Numbered from the stretch's first letter, positions 49,359 to 62,187 are shown. The stretch is DNA of 64,000 bases from Strongyloides papillosus (GCA_005656395.1 SRSI01000050.1:496001-560000), one strand, 5' to 3'. Notes: generated from the letters alone by a model not told the origin. Translations and numbers: made by a program.

Positions 49359-52285
49359 TTAAAACTTTGCAAAAGTTCTCATCTTCTCACCGGGAAAATT
49401 AATTTGTTTTTTACAATCTCTGCACTCTCCTTCTTCTTTTAAAGTCATATATAAGATTGGTAGAAATAGAAATGTTGAGAATATATAACTTGCACTTATT
49501 GATACAACCAAAAACATTCCAACTTGGAAAAATGCATGAGTTACTGAGAAGAGCATTATAAGACCAGCTAATAAACTTGTGATTGCTGCTAAAGCAATTG
49601 GTACAGAAGCTGTTTTCAATGCTTTCTCGATTCTATGGTGTGGACATCCTAATTTCGGAATTGCAGCTCCATAATGTAAGGTATAATCAAAAGATAACCC
49701 AACAACAAGAACAAGAATGACTGCTTCAAGAACACCTAATTCCCATCCAAATAATACTACTGTTCCACCAGATGATACAACTATAAATGTTATACATATC
49801 AATGCAGGAATGGCTTTTAATTTAAGGCATACAAAAGCAAAAACTGCAACAACAAAAATAGAAATATACGTACTATATTGACAATCAGAGACTATTGATT
49901 TTTGTAGATCAATCCAAGTTGACATTAGTCCCCATTCTGGAGTGTACCAAAAATCATTTGATGATATTAATGGTGCGAATTGTTTATCAAACTTGTCAAA
50001 AGATTCTGATAATAATTTAAATCTGTGATTGTATTTTAGATGTGTAGGTATTAAAGCTGTATACCCAACAAATTCAAAAGTGAGATTATGATATATAGGT
50101 GTATCATTAAACATTGTAGGTATTTGTGTTGTTGATATTCTCATACAATAATCTAAGAAATCATCCTCGAAATATTTATTTGCTATATTACAACATGCTG
50201 CATCAGGGGTGCATGGTAATGTCTTAGACCAATCTAAAAATCTTTCCGGCCAAAATTTGTCAGAATGCTGAACAAACGGTAAATTCCTCATCCGATAAAG
50301 TTCCGCAGCCAAACTTTTTAACTCTCCCAATGTGTTAATCCTAAATTTTTTATCAATAGTAACATTAGTCACCATATGAGCATTAAAATGCGATAAAGAC
50401 TGAACTTTATTTAGTCCCCAAACTAATCGCATATTTAATGGTAATGCTAATTTTGTTTCAACAAACTCGAATTGGAGTTCTGCGTTATTATCAAACCACT
50501 CATGAAGATTATTACCAGCAAACAACTGTAGAGGATTATATTGAGGTAGGTGTAATTGATTAAAAAGAATAAAAATAGATATTCCTGAATAGATAGTCAA
50601 GGATACAATCCAAACATATCGACCTTGTATCACGACTGCTGGTAGTATTTCATTAAAGGAGTAATTAATTAGTCTTTTCATCCACTTAATTGTCGGGGGT
50701 TTTAAATGAGGACAACATTGTTTTGATAGTTTTCTTTCTAATGCCACAAAGGATGGTAGAAATGAAATTAAGAGGAAATAGTTGAATGTTAAGGTGAACC
50801 CAGCAAATAATCCGAATGATCGAAATACAACAACATTTGATAGGATGTTTACAAAAAAGGGTACTACTGTTGAGAATTGTGTTAAAAACATTGTTGTTGC
50901 TATGTGTTTTAAACTTTCATGGAATGTATATACGTCAAAATTTTCATCATTCTTGAAAGTTGAGTATACCAAAAAAGCATCATCACTTCCAATAGCTATT
51001 AATAATACAAAAACAACCAGATTTAGTAATGGAAAATCTTGAGTGAAAAATGTATAAACTGCTAATGCTGATAATACAGAAGTTGATAACATATACAAAA
51101 CTGCTAAAGTATAGGTAATAGAAAATGAATATAATCCAATTATAATAAAAACAGTTACTGCAGCAATTATTGCAAGTTTTGAATCCCTCATTGCATGAGG
51201 TAACAACAAATCTCTCTTAACTTCAAAATTAAGACCTTTTAATTTGATAAATTTGGATTTCCCCAATATATCACCTAACTTTTTCTCAAATTCTATATAT
51301 TTTTGTATATCCACATTCATCCCCTGTATTTTATATGCTGTATACGAAAAAAAAGGCAAATAATTATTCAAATAAACTGGCCTTCCAGCAACATACTTTG
51401 GTAAAATCCTGTAGAACAAATCAAAAACCATCTGGCTTGAACAATTTTTTGGTATCTCATTATTTTCACAACCCTTACAACTTTCAATAGATAGAGGATT
51501 CCCTAATTTATGGCAATGTTTTCTACATTTAATAATTTGCTCTCTATAAGGTAAACAAGTTTCCATCAACCTTTTTGAGTACTCAATATCATCATAATTC
51601 ATAAAAGTACAATTAACTCTGTAGTTTGGGGAGAAACAAGAAAAATAATTTGCAATATGGTAGATATTTCTGTATGGAGTCATACTTTCGAAGTATGTTA
51701 TTTCATTTGATAATTCTTCTTGGAGTAAGCACATGTCGGTGAGGAAATCTGCATCAAAGATTTTGTCGATAGATGGTATCTCGATGATGAATTGTGATAG
51801 GTAATCCATTGCAGATATTGGGTTTTCGTAGCATGCTACGTTTGCGAAGGATGCAACTAGATTATCTGCCCAGTTTCTTTTTGATCTGGGATTTTGTGAT
51901 TTGTTGTTTTCATTCACTGTGTGTGAATTGTTTTTTTGAAATATTTCGGTGAATTTTTGTTCGGTTGGAAAGTCATATTGAAATGAAACTCTGTTTCCTA
52001 TGGATAATGGATTTTGAATTTGATCCCACGCCAAACGGGGTCCTGAATAAGTTGTATCTCTTGTGTCAAATCCCTAAAAATATAATATACAAAATATTTA
52101 ATGTTTACAGAATAAATTTGTACCTTCTCTGGATTGTCCGTCAAATGTATAGGTTTAAAAAATAATATCAACAATGGTACGATAGTAAACAGTGTTATAG
52201 TTAATAGAATTATTAATATAGGATATTTAAAAATAAACTTAGAATATGGAAAAATATCCCAATATACAGACCGGCAAATGATCAT
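49359..52285 (-). CDS. Dispatched-like RND membrane protein (CHE-14/DISP type)
   Basis: Two exons, complement(49359..52073, 52124..52285), give 958 aa. The splice restores PEKGFDTRDTTYSGPRLAWDQ, matching the GFE.RGT...R..AW motif that follows the first membrane helix in Dispatched. Two RND repeats follow, each with a large extracellular loop and a six-helix bundle. The first bundle holds a sterol-sensing-domain-like region with IAIGSDDAFLV, the second VVGLSFDYTLHYG; these carry the acidic residues in TM4 and TM10 that RND proteins use for cation coupling. Dispatched releases lipid-anchored Hedgehog in flies and vertebrates; the nematode CHE-14 acts in apical secretion in epithelia and sensory glia. 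A Patched-related (PTR) protein is the alternative, but the GFDTR motif favours Dispatched. Confidence 0.85.
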
Positions 52286-52814
52286 TTGTAAAAATTAATA
52301 TAAATTTAAAATCAGCAATCTTTATATTAGTCAAATAAATGTTATTAAAAATTATTAAACTTATATGTCACTTTTTGATAAATAATACTTATATCTTTTA
52401 TTTTCTAAGTAATTGAATTATCAATTCGTGATACCTAGTAGGGTTTAAATCAAATTTTAGTATATACGCCGTATATGCATACCAAGAAAGTAGTATGACG
52501 ATATAATTGTACTTTTGTTAAAATATAAAAATGGGTCACATAGGTGGAGGAGTCATGACTGGTAGGAAGTATTGTAAAATTTAAATGGAGCCATTCATTT
52601 TATGTTTACAATTTAATATATCTAGTTTAAACGATGCAATAATCCATCATTTTTATAGTTTATTATCAATTTATTGTAAAAAAAGTAGCCAGTTCTAAAG
52701 GATATAAATAAATAAACATTTAATTAATTCATTTTTATTAAAAAAAATATCAAGTATTTGTTACAAAAAAAATAAAGTTATATATACAATAAGAGTTGAC
52801 ATCATTTTATTTTA
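52286..52814. other. Intergenic spacer, no gene seen
   Basis: A 529-bp gap between two genes on the same strand. It contains an imperfect palindrome, TATACGCCGTATA, at about 52462. No frame or repeat is supported. Confidence 0.5.
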
Positions 52815-55800
52815 TTAACAATCAGTTTCATTAACTGATAATTGCATGGCAGACTCATCCAGATTAAATCTATTTCCTCCGACTTTTCCATTCAAATTAA
52901 ATATAGCAATCTCGAAATACTTGATTGCTAAATTGTAATTGTGAAGGATGGTGTCATTCTTCTTATAGTCAGCCTTCAATTTCTTCACCATATTATTAGT
53001 TATTTTTCCACTATCAAGAATATCATCCTCCTTGAAATATCCATCTTTACATGCCTTGAAAATATTATATACATTATCCCTCAGTAGAGTTGATAGTTTA
53101 TCGAGGCATTTCCATTCTAGCATTTCCTTTTTTTGACCAGATTTAGAAACAAACTGAAAATAAAATATTAGATAAAAAGTTACTTATAAAAATGAAGGTC
53201 GACTATTAAAATATACTCTTTTAGAGTATATGAAGAGGGTCAATACGGGATTAAGGTGAAGGAAAACTTACTTGGTTTACAATGGATGTTAACGATTTAT
53301 ACAAAATTGTTAGCATCTCAGCAACAATGTTCTTATTGCAATTAAAGTCAGCACTGATCTCCACAATATCATGAGCATACTTTACAACAATATCACAGTC
53401 AGTGAAGAGTAAAGTAAGGAAGTCATCAGTGAATTCTGGATACAAGTTAAGGTAGATGTGGATTGATGTTTCAAAATTATGAATCATCTTTTGGATTGTC
53501 TTAACATGCATATTGAAGATATTATTTACGTTACCATGGGTAACAGATTTAAGAGATCTCTTTTGGTAATCCTCATCATTTTCATTTCTTGAAGAAGAGT
53601 ATACAGCAACAAATGTGTCAACAATAGTTGTTAACATTCTAGATATGCTAACATTGGTGTAGATTTGTGAGGTATGTACAAGTTTAAATACAAGTGTCCA
53701 TAGCTCATTTGCAATTTCCACTATTTGGTGAACACTGCCTTTTGAATAGACTTTCATAGTGGATTTACAGGCATCGAGAAGGAATCGTTTCTTGACAGAA
53801 TAATAGGCGTTTGGTATAGTATCAGTTATGTGATTGAAAAGTTTTAAGAGTGCCTCACCTCTTCTCAGTAATTCTTTCGGACTATCCGAAAATTCATCTT
53901 CTTGTGCGATGACATTGTGTAAATCACGTTGCATCAAAAAACAGTAGTACATTCCCAAAATGTTGATATATTTATCATCATCGGAAAGTTTCTTTATTTG
54001 CTCCTCATTAGTACCATAAAAAGTCAAAATTTCCTTGAAAATAATCGTCAATGTAGCCTCCGAATCGTTCTCGTACTTTTTGGTTATGTAGATTACTATG
54101 TTGACGAAAGCCTCCAATGCAAGAGTCCTTATATTGTCACCAACGGGAATTGTTGCAAAAGACGAGCCATCTTTCATAAAATATACATGATAAAGGCTTG
54201 TGGCAATAGACGTCAGAATCTTCATACTAAGAGCTCCGTGGATATTAAATGCATCTATATTTTTGATCTTCTCATGGAAGGATTGAACAACAAATCTTGT
54301 AAAAACGACACGATTTTCATCACATAAGATTACTGGAGCATCCTCCTCTTCTTTAGGCATAACAATCGTGTTTAGCATAGCTGACAAAACCTTATCATCC
54401 AATTCAACGGGAGATAACTTGTCAAAAGAAGATGTGAAGTGCACATTTTTGCCTTTCAAGTTTGCCTTCTTAACTTTCGATATAATGTTCTCCAACTCAA
54501 CACGGCGCGTCAGTAGATTAACAAAAGATCCGCCGGATTCCTGATTGCTCAGTATGTCTCCAAAGTTCCATATATACTCGAGTGAAATGTCATACATTTG
54601 GAGAATTAACTTTGCGAAAACGAGTTTTCTTGCTCCTTCAGCATTACCCACAGATGTACATAGATCATCCGATAGGCCGAAATCCTCTAAAGTTTTTTCC
54701 TTCATCTGGTTTATTAATAAATCAACTTTTCCCTCAAGTGTGAAGGAATTGTTTTCCATCGTTCTATTTTCGATACCGCGAAGGACAGAAAGCTTTACGA
54801 CTCTAGTTATTGCAGCCATTAATTGTGGTAGCGGTTTATTAATAATTAGTATGCCTTTATCCACCGTGACAAGCTCATCAATCGAGATCTTCTCCACATT
54901 ACACATCTCATCTAACAACAGAGCAATTGAGTGAGGAATGATATTACTGTTTCTGGTACAGTTATCCACTAAGCCTTTATACAGAATCGATTTTGCTACA
55001 GCACCTTTATTTAGACTTTGTCTAATGATTGTATAAAGTCCAAGTGCTATAACTTCATCTGGTGTCCTGCTATATCCTTTACTTGCAGAGAGTGATCCAT
55101 ATGTAGCGAATGATTGAGAGTAATTATTCATTTCAACCACATCAGCTTGCTCCGTTACGGCACGCAACAAATAAAAGATGATTGGGATTATTTTCTCCTG
55201 AGCAACTGTTTGCTTGATACAGGTTTTGACTTCATCAAGAACAAGCTTCCGGAGTTCCACGTGATCCATAATTATCGGCAGTAACGAGCGAACAACAGTA
55301 CAGCAAAAGTCACTGTTTGGAGCTTTGAAAACATTCTCAATAAAGCTCGATATAGTCCTCCAGCACTCACTGAGTTTCTCCTTGTACTTCTTTACCATAC
55401 TTACTAGAACTTCGATGTAGAAGAGACATACATCAGAATCACCAAATGAATTCTTTATAGATTTTAAAAGGCGCTCAGTACATTTAGAGAATGTAACTTC
55501 ATCAAAATCTATCACTTCCAAGAAGATCCACCTTCCAAGGTGAGCCACTGAATCTCCGCCATGAAGAACACCATTTTTCAATCCTTGGTTAGCTTCCTTT
55601 GTCTTATAAGAGAGTAGGGAAAGACACAATTCCTCCATACCAGGTAGAAATGAAGATTTGAGTTCCTCGTCATCCCTGATAACTTTAAATAACACGTCAA
55701 ACTTCTCCTTCCATGTCGTTACCGGTGACGTTCCAACAATGTGGATCAGCCATGCGTTGTTATCCAATTCAAAAGAGCTCTTCCATAGACGAATGAAGAT

Positions 55801-56894
55801 GTCCCCGATGTCCTTGACAGCTTTTGCAGAAAGTTTTTTCGATGAGCATAAGGCCATTGCAACAACAAATCCGAAGTTGGAGTTCATTATTGATGTCATC
55901 GTTGACTTTATCATAGAAAGTAACCTTGATGTAGTAACCTCATCACTTGATATGTGTTCTGAGAGCTCGATGAATACAGCCTTGATCTCCAAAATTTCAT
56001 CCGAAGTCAGATTTTCCCAGACAACGAAGTACTTCCCAAATAACATGTGGACGTCCTTTTCGTTCATATCTTCCAGGAAATTGAAGCACTTTTGAAGGAA
56101 AGCAGCTCGTTCGGAGATTGTGAAGTATTCGAAAGGACTAGCAAATACACTTTCAATGTACAACTTATAGATCTCAGAAATGTTGAAACACGATGCTAAG
56201 CGAAACGCATCACAGGCTTTAGATGAGTCGGTGCCATCCAAGAGGTTAAGAAAGAATTGTTGGACAAACTCCACTCCTGACCGGCCATCGGTTGTCCCAC
56301 TTGACAGCTCACTGAACATGTAGATCTTCCGTAAAAGGTATGTTGAACCAACTAAGAAGTGTTCCGGTAGCTCGTCTCCTGTTTTAGATTTGGTTATTTT
56401 AGCGTTGATCAAATCTGCTAGGTTGACAAGATTTGGGTAACTAACATAGTTTATTATATCCTCCAGTAACGCCAGTAGTACCCTAATGGAGACGGGACTA
56501 AGTTCATAGAGATGGAGACCGTCCAGCATATGTTTCGTCATTACATATGCATGTTCACCGTTGTTCTCAATATGATCCAAAGCACCAATAAAACGTTTTA
56601 GGAATCTACAGAAACTCTTCCCACTATCACTTTTTGAACATTCTAAGAAGTAGTTATACAATGCTTCCTACAAAAATATTAAGCAATAGAGATATCGAAA
56701 CTTACATATCTGGCAGCGAAGTCTGCTCTGTCATAACTCTTTAACACACTGCTCAAGCATTCATTGTATCTCCCAACGTCATAGTTTTCGTCATTTTCCA
56801 TGTCGCCGCAGTACTCGTGAGACAGGTTATTAACGTTCTCGACGAAATGCTTTAACCATACTTCATACTTCGATGATTGCGATGGAGCAGACAT
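52815..56894 (-). CDS. fnci-1: Fanconi anaemia group I protein (FANCI)
   Basis: Three exons, complement(52815..53153, 53272..56667, 56706..56894), give 1307 aa, close to human FANCI (1328). With FANCD2 it forms the clamp that is monoubiquitinated during interstrand-crosslink repair. It is a helical solenoid without short catalytic motifs, so recognition rests on alignment by eye: ILYKGLVDNCTRNSNII fits the human MLYEGFYDVLRRNSQLA, and KTLEDFGLSDD fits ELEDFELDKS, both in the right order and spacing. A lysine at about residue 555 (AQEKIIPIIFYLLRAV) falls where human Lys523 (ARKSAVAGFLLLLK) is modified. The start MSAPSQSSK follows an upstream stop-rich region; an earlier in-frame ATG at about 56972 is less likely. 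It is divergent with the SDR gene across 494 bp. Confidence 0.82.
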
Positions 56895-57388
56895 TTTTAG
56901 TAGAGAAATTATATTACAGCTATTTACAATAATACAATAAGGTTCCAAACTATAGTAGCAAAAATTACACACAGGTAGTTTGTCCTAAAAAATACAAAAA
57001 ATTAATATACAGTATGATAGAGTCATCAAAAACAAAATCGCCACGACATAAAAATTATGACTTTTTTCAGCTATCACTCTCTATTTATACTAAATTAAAT
57101 TTGAATTATGTCACTGATACAATATTCAAAAATGATAATGTTTCTAGTACAATATTCAAAAAAGATAATGTCTCTAAGAATCATTGACATTTTGAATAAC
57201 ACAACGACAGCAGTGATAAGTCCAAAGAAGAGGGAAAAACAATCGTATTAAGATATGACGGTTGGAATAATGTTGACCTAAATTAGAAATTTTTAAGTAT
57301 GAAGTGAAAAAAATTTTCACTAATATTTTCCTAATGTTATTCGTTTATAAATTAATAAAAACATTTCTTTTCTAGATATTCTATAAAG
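56895..57388. promoter_or_regulatory. Bidirectional promoter region between FANCI and the SDR gene
   Basis: A 494-bp gap between divergent starts. It holds a direct repeat at 57118-57146 and 57148-57176, each TACAATATTCAAAAA.GATAA followed by TGT.TCTA, with a 30-bp period and two mismatches. No TATA position can be fixed. The role as promoter is inferred from gene arrangement only. Confidence 0.5.
57118..57176 (+). repeat. Two-copy direct repeat, 30-bp period
   Basis: Copies at 57118-57146 and 57148-57176 differ at two positions. They lie midway between FANCI and the SDR start and are flanked by related TGATA/GATAA words. Confidence 0.8.
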
Positions 57389-58162
57389 ATGAAAGCCATT
57401 CAAACACTAGCTGGACAATGTGCTGTAGTAACAAATGTTGCTACTCCATTAGGATATGCATTAGCCCGAAGAATAGGTATGGCTGGTGCTAAAGTTTTTG
57501 TAACAGGAACTTGCAATGGAAAAACAACTCGAGCTGTTGAAACTCTCAATAGTATAGGTGTCGACGCTGCAGGAAGTACTTTAGATATCACAAAAGAGGA
57601 GGAAAGAGAACAGTTATTAGATCTTGTTGATAAGGAATTTGGAAAGTTAGATTCATTAATTATTAATCACCAACAAAATAAAATTAGTGGATACATTACA
57701 GATGCGAAGACGAAAGATTTGAATGAGATGTGCAATAAATATATTACATCACCTGCGGATTTGTCGAATAAGTTTTATCCTTTACTACAAAAGTCAGAGA
57801 ATCCATCTATTGTTTTGATGGCATCAGTTACTGGTTTTGCACCTTCTATGGATGTTGGGGCTTATTCCGTTGTGAATTCAGGTATCCTTGGGCTTACAAA
57901 AACTTTATCGCAAGTTTATGGAAGAATAAATTGTCGTGTCAATTCAGTTTCACTTGGTATGGTCTCTGAAGATGGAAGTGGTGCTGTATGGGATCAATCT
58001 TCTGAAGAGTTACAAACACAATTACAACAAATTATACCTCTAGGCAGAGTTGCTAAAGTTTATGAATGTACTAATACCGTTGAATTTTTGTGTGGACGAG
58101 GAGCTATGTATACGACAGGTGAAAATTTCGTCATCAATGGTGGGATGTCAGTTAGAATCTAG
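57389..58162 (+). CDS. DHRS4-like short-chain dehydrogenase/reductase with degenerate active site
   Basis: Single exon, 257 aa, the usual length for a classical SDR. Similarity to DHRS4 runs throughout: GRINCRVNSVSLGMV, LGLTKTLS, TTGENFVINGGMSVRI. The core motifs are worn. The nucleotide-binding TGxxxGxG reads TNVATPLG, the NNAG motif reads NHQQ, and the catalytic YxxxK reads YSVVN at 159-163, so the lysine that activates the tyrosine is Asn. Ser146 and Tyr159 remain. Catalysis by the usual mechanism is therefore unlikely, although the frame is fully intact, which suggests a retained non-enzymatic or altered role. The stop is 175 bp before the next gene on the same strand. Confidence 0.88.
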   Translation: MKAIQTLAGQCAVVTNVATPLGYALARRIGMAGAKVFVTGTCNGKTTRAVETLNSIGVDAAGSTLDITKEEEREQLLDLVDKEFGKLDSLIINHQQNKISGYITDAKTKDLNEMCNKYITSPADLSNKFYPLLQKSENPSIVLMASVTGFAPSMDVGAYSVVNSGILGLTKTLSQVYGRINCRVNSVSLGMVSEDGSGAVWDQSSEELQTQLQQIIPLGRVAKVYECTNTVEFLCGRGAMYTTGENFVINGGMSVRI

Positions 58163-58337
58163 TTACATCTTTATGAATATTTAGGTAATGATAATAGAGT
58201 TATTTTAGCAGTTAATATATAATTAAATAAATAAAATTCTCCAAATATTCGAGTTGTTTTATTAATTGATCATAAGTTTATACTTAAACAAATACCTAAG
58301 ATTATTTCCTCATATTTAAATAATAAATTTTGAAAGA

Positions 58338-59746
58338 ATGATATCATTTGTGAGAAGATGTTGTACAAATGTTAAAATAAAAGCATCTGAGTATCATTTA
58401 AGGCAGTCGAAGTTAGTTGATCTTATAAGAAAAGAGAAAAGTAGTCAAGCACCTATAACTGTTGTTGTTCCTGGTAGTAAAACTTCTTACTGTGCTCCTG
58501 ATGTTCCTCATAAGTTCCGGCAGTGTTCTTATTTTAGATACTTATGTGGTGGTACTTTTCCTGAGGCTAAATTAATTATTACTGCAGATGTTGATTCCTC
58601 AGAACATAAATCTATATTATTTTTAAAAGATGAGACAGAACATGATTACGTTTGGCACGGGAAAAGGATTGATGATTCGATCATAAAAGAAGATGGAGGT
58701 TTAGATGAAATACTTCCTTTATCAGAGTACGAAAAATTTCTACACAGCAGAACGAAGTCAACATTTGGATTTGATATTAATGGTGATTTCAATGATACTG
58801 AGAGAAAAATATTTTTGCAAGGGGTTTCTCGAACAAACATATCAGATAAACTTGATGAATTACGTTGGATAAAATCAAATGATGAAATAACTTTAATAAG
58901 AAAAACCTGTGAAATTGGATCATCTTCAATGAACAGTGTAATCAAAAAAGCAATTAACATTAATCACGAAAATGTTTTTGTTGGTCTCCTAGAATACGAA
59001 ATGAGGAGACGTGGTGGAGATTGTCTAGCATATCCACCAGTTATCGGAGCTGGGGAACGTTCTAACATTATACATTACCTTGATGCTAACAAACCAATTA
59101 ATCCTTCAGATTGTGTATTAATTGACGCAGGCTGCGATTATGAGGGATACTCTTCAGATATAACTCGTTGTTTTCCAATATCAGGTTCCTTTACACCAAT
59201 TCAAAAGGCATTGTACGATGCACTAGATGAAGTTCATACTGATTGTTTAGATTATTGTAATACAAGTCAACCCTTACTCTTGAGTGATCTTTATTTTTAC
59301 ATGCTAAAAAAAATGTCACAATATTTCACTGAACTGCAACTTTTTAAAAATTCCTATCATACAAGTGAAGAAATATTACATATCGTTAACGATATATGTC
59401 CACATCATATTTCACATTACTTAGGTATGTATTTGTTATAACAATTATTTGTAGTGATTGGGAGATAACTGTTCTTTTTTTAATTATTGATTATTTTGTA
59501 GGATTAGATGTACATGACTCACCGAGTGTGAAAAGAAATATACCTCTGGTAGATGGAGTTGTTTTTACCGTTGAACCTGGTGTTTATATAACTCATGATA
59601 ATGAATTTGTGAGAGAAGAATTTAAAGGTATCGGTTTCCGTATTGAAGATGACATTTTATATACCAAGAATGGAATTGAAAACCTGACAAAATCTTGTGT
59701 GAGGGATAGTAAAGATATTGAAAATGTTATGAATCCTTCCTTTTAA
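58338..59746 (+). CDS. Xaa-Pro aminopeptidase 3-type metallopeptidase (XPNPEP3/Icp55)
   Basis: Two exons (58338..59424, 59502..59746) give 443 aa. The N-terminus MISFVRRCCTNVK is basic and fits a mitochondrial presequence. The AMP_N creatinase-like domain (QCSYFRYLCGG) precedes the M24 pita-bread domain. All five metal ligands are visible: DAGCDYEGYSSDITR (two Asp), the His in HYLGLDVHD across the splice, the Glu in TVEPGVYI, and the Glu in GIGFRIEDD. The family trims N-terminal residues from proteins imported into mitochondria. Nothing is missing. It follows the SDR gene by 175 bp on the same strand, so an operon is possible. Confidence 0.93.
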
Positions 59747-60265
59747 TAGTTATTTAACATATATTAAATAAAAGTACTTTTTTTCACGTTTTGTTTTATA
59801 ATAATATTTTTAAAATCAACCAGCGAAAGAGATAAAACTTTCTCCTGCTATTATGTCACTATTTTTCTAGAAAGACAAAATTAATATAATAGTAATATAA
59901 ACTTTATGTTGATAAAGTGATTTGTTTGTTGATATATGTCATTTTATAAATTAACCTAAATATATTACGATAAATATAAATTAAGATATTTCAAAATACA
60001 AAAATTGAGTTAGTGTTTAATGTAAAGATTGGTTAGTCAGAATTAGATATACTTGAGATAGATTGATTTCACACAAATCACTTTCTCAACCGGATCATAA
60101 GTTATAGATATTGTAGGTTGTTAAAAAAATTTATTTGTATAGTAGAGTTGATGATGTTGAAGAGAGGTTATGTCTTCATAAAAATTTAGTACAAATAGTG
60201 ACAAAATTTAATATAAAAATAGTTTCCTCAGTTTATTTATCAGAAATATTATATTAAAATTTAAT
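59747..60265. other. Intergenic spacer, no gene seen
   Basis: A 519-bp AT-rich stretch with no supported frame. It should hold the promoter of the calponin-homology gene. Confidence 0.55.
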
Positions 60266-60770
60266 ATGTCTCAATCTTATCATAGGCCAAGACCTCACGG
60301 TTTAGCTGCTGCTGTTTTAGATAAACAGGCAGCCAAATTTAATGAAATAGAAGGAAAAAATTTATTAGATTGGATTAAAGATATTACTAAAGAGGATTTT
60401 GAAACTGAATGCACAGCTGAATCATTCAAAGAATTATTAAAAGATGGACAATTACTTTGCAAGTACGTTTTTTTTAATTTTAGTTTATATGAAGTACATT
60501 TTTTACAGGTTGATAAATGCAATCAAACCAGGAACAATTAAGAAAATTATGAAACCTATATCAAATTTCAATTGCTTAGAAAATATAAATCAATTTTGTA
60601 ATGCTGCACGTGCCCTTGGAGTTAAAGATGAAGAAACTTTCCAATCAGTTGATTTATACGATGGTAGAGATCTTTTTTCAGTTTGTGTATCATTACAAAG
60701 CCTCGGTAGAAAGGTTGAAAAACAATTTGGACTCCCAGCACCAAAACAAATTGAAAGATCAAAAATATAA
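60266..60770 (+). CDS. Calponin/transgelin-like protein (single CH domain)
   Basis: Two exons (60266..60462, 60509..60770) give 152 aa. A calponin-homology domain fills nearly the whole protein: GLAAAVLDKQAAKFN, LLDWI, FKELLKDGQLLCKLINAIKPG across the splice, NINQFCNAARALGV and FQSVDLYDGRDLFSVCVSL. It is shorter than transgelin (about 200 aa) because the C-terminal calponin-type CLIK repeat is missing; the frame ends IERSKI. Such proteins bind actin in muscle or cortex. The intron at LLC-K|L is a typical CH position. Frame intact. Confidence 0.92.
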
Positions 60771-61904
60771 TTTTATCCATTTAATTTCAACAAAAATATC
60801 AAAACAATAAATCTTAAAATAAATTGTAACATATCTATTAATGTTAGTTTACTTATAACATTTTGATTAAACAGGATTTAACAAAGCGTCGGGACAATTG
60901 TGATATGAGGGCAAGGGCAAATGATAGTCCTTCAAAAATTTTTTAGTTTCATAACATTACCAAATAATAATATGTCATTATAACCTTTTTTCATATGTTT
61001 GCGATTAATTTCAATGAGTTTTGAAAAAGCCATTTTCCGTGTCTCAATCTTTGCATCTTCTTCATTTATTTCAACAATATTAGAATTCTTCAAGAGTGTA
61101 AATCTATCATCTGACACACACGTTTAAATTCTATCCATATTTTTAAAAATATGGTGGAATTTTGTCCTTCTCTAATTTTTTATCCTTGATAACTGAATGT
61201 TGTTGATAAAATAATTTATGGTGGAGACGTACATTCACGACATTTTTTTTTAGAATCGTTCTTAGTTTGCTGGACAGATTGCAATAATAAAAAATAAGTC
61301 AGCAGTAAAAAATACCTGTGTGAAGATTTATAAATTGTATACACTGCATGAAAAAAATTTTACATTTAGAAAAAGGATAAGGTACGGTCCGATGGTTGGT
61401 AAAAACAGCAGATCATTCCAACAATTAGTTTCTATATAAAATTTTGAAAGATTATAGTTTTCAAATGTAGTTAAAAGTGAATGTTTAGTGATATTTTAAT
61501 TGTATATAAATAGATAAAAAAATATTAGTTTCAATTTATGGATATTTCAGTATTTTTTTCTATTTATTTAAACATCATTTGTATCATGTTCTCCTAGCTA
61601 ATCTGAATTGATGCAAAAAAAGAATATTTTTTTTAAATAGTTTATAATTTTTGATATATTTTTTTCTAATACCATATAAAATAAGAGATAAAAAATTAGA
61701 ATGTAACGATCATAATGAAGCTGCAAGAGATTTATATGATTTTGAAAGATTCCATACATTAGTTTAAAATTTTTTTAATACAATATTAGCAAAAGTTTTT
61801 AATTAAATAAACTAAAAAAAGAAAATCTTATGTATACATTTTAATCATCGTAGTCTGAATCATCTTCTATTCTTTCAAAAATCAGAATTCTCCTCATCTT
61901 CAGA
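60771..61904. other. Intergenic spacer, possible small relic only
   Basis: Mostly AT-rich. A minus-strand 61-codon frame at 60932-61117 (ending KGYNDILLFGNVMKLKNF) has more protein-like composition than noise, but no start context, partner exon or family could be assigned. It may be another broken coding piece. Confidence 0.4.
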
Positions 61905-62116
61905 TTACTTCTTATGTGATTTTTGGTAGAATGTGAAGATGATAGGTTTTTCGGGAATTGAGAGAACATTTCTAAAAACATCATCTGGTATCTTAGAAAT
62001 ATCTTTTTTTGTTATGTGGTGCCACAAAGAGAAATGAAACTTTGTGTTAGCATCATCTGGAGGATTTTCGATCTCTTTGCCATTAGCGCATCGTTTGCAC
62101 TCTAACTTGTCGTGAG

Positions 62117-62187
62117 CAGGGCCTGCGCGACAGTATAGGCAAACTAGGCAATTGCCTAGAGCGCAATACATTCTCACGCCGGCCCTG
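62117..62187. mobile_element. 71-bp hAT-type MITE with 8-bp target duplication
   Basis: The element begins CAGGGCCTGCGCGAC and ends with the imperfect inverse GTGAG...CGCCGGCCCTG pattern (CACGCCGGCCCTG). Its centre is the perfect palindrome CTAGGCAATTGCCTAG. It is flanked on both sides by GTCGTGAG (62109-62116 and 62188-62195), an 8-bp target-site duplication as made by hAT transposases. CAGGG termini are also typical of hAT. It splits the RAD54 relic between codons for NSDTHD and KLECKRC. It is GC-rich, unlike its surroundings. Confidence 0.85.

Noticed and set aside
54545..56095. Several plus-strand frames of 129-145 codons
   Set aside because: All antisense to the FANCI exon.
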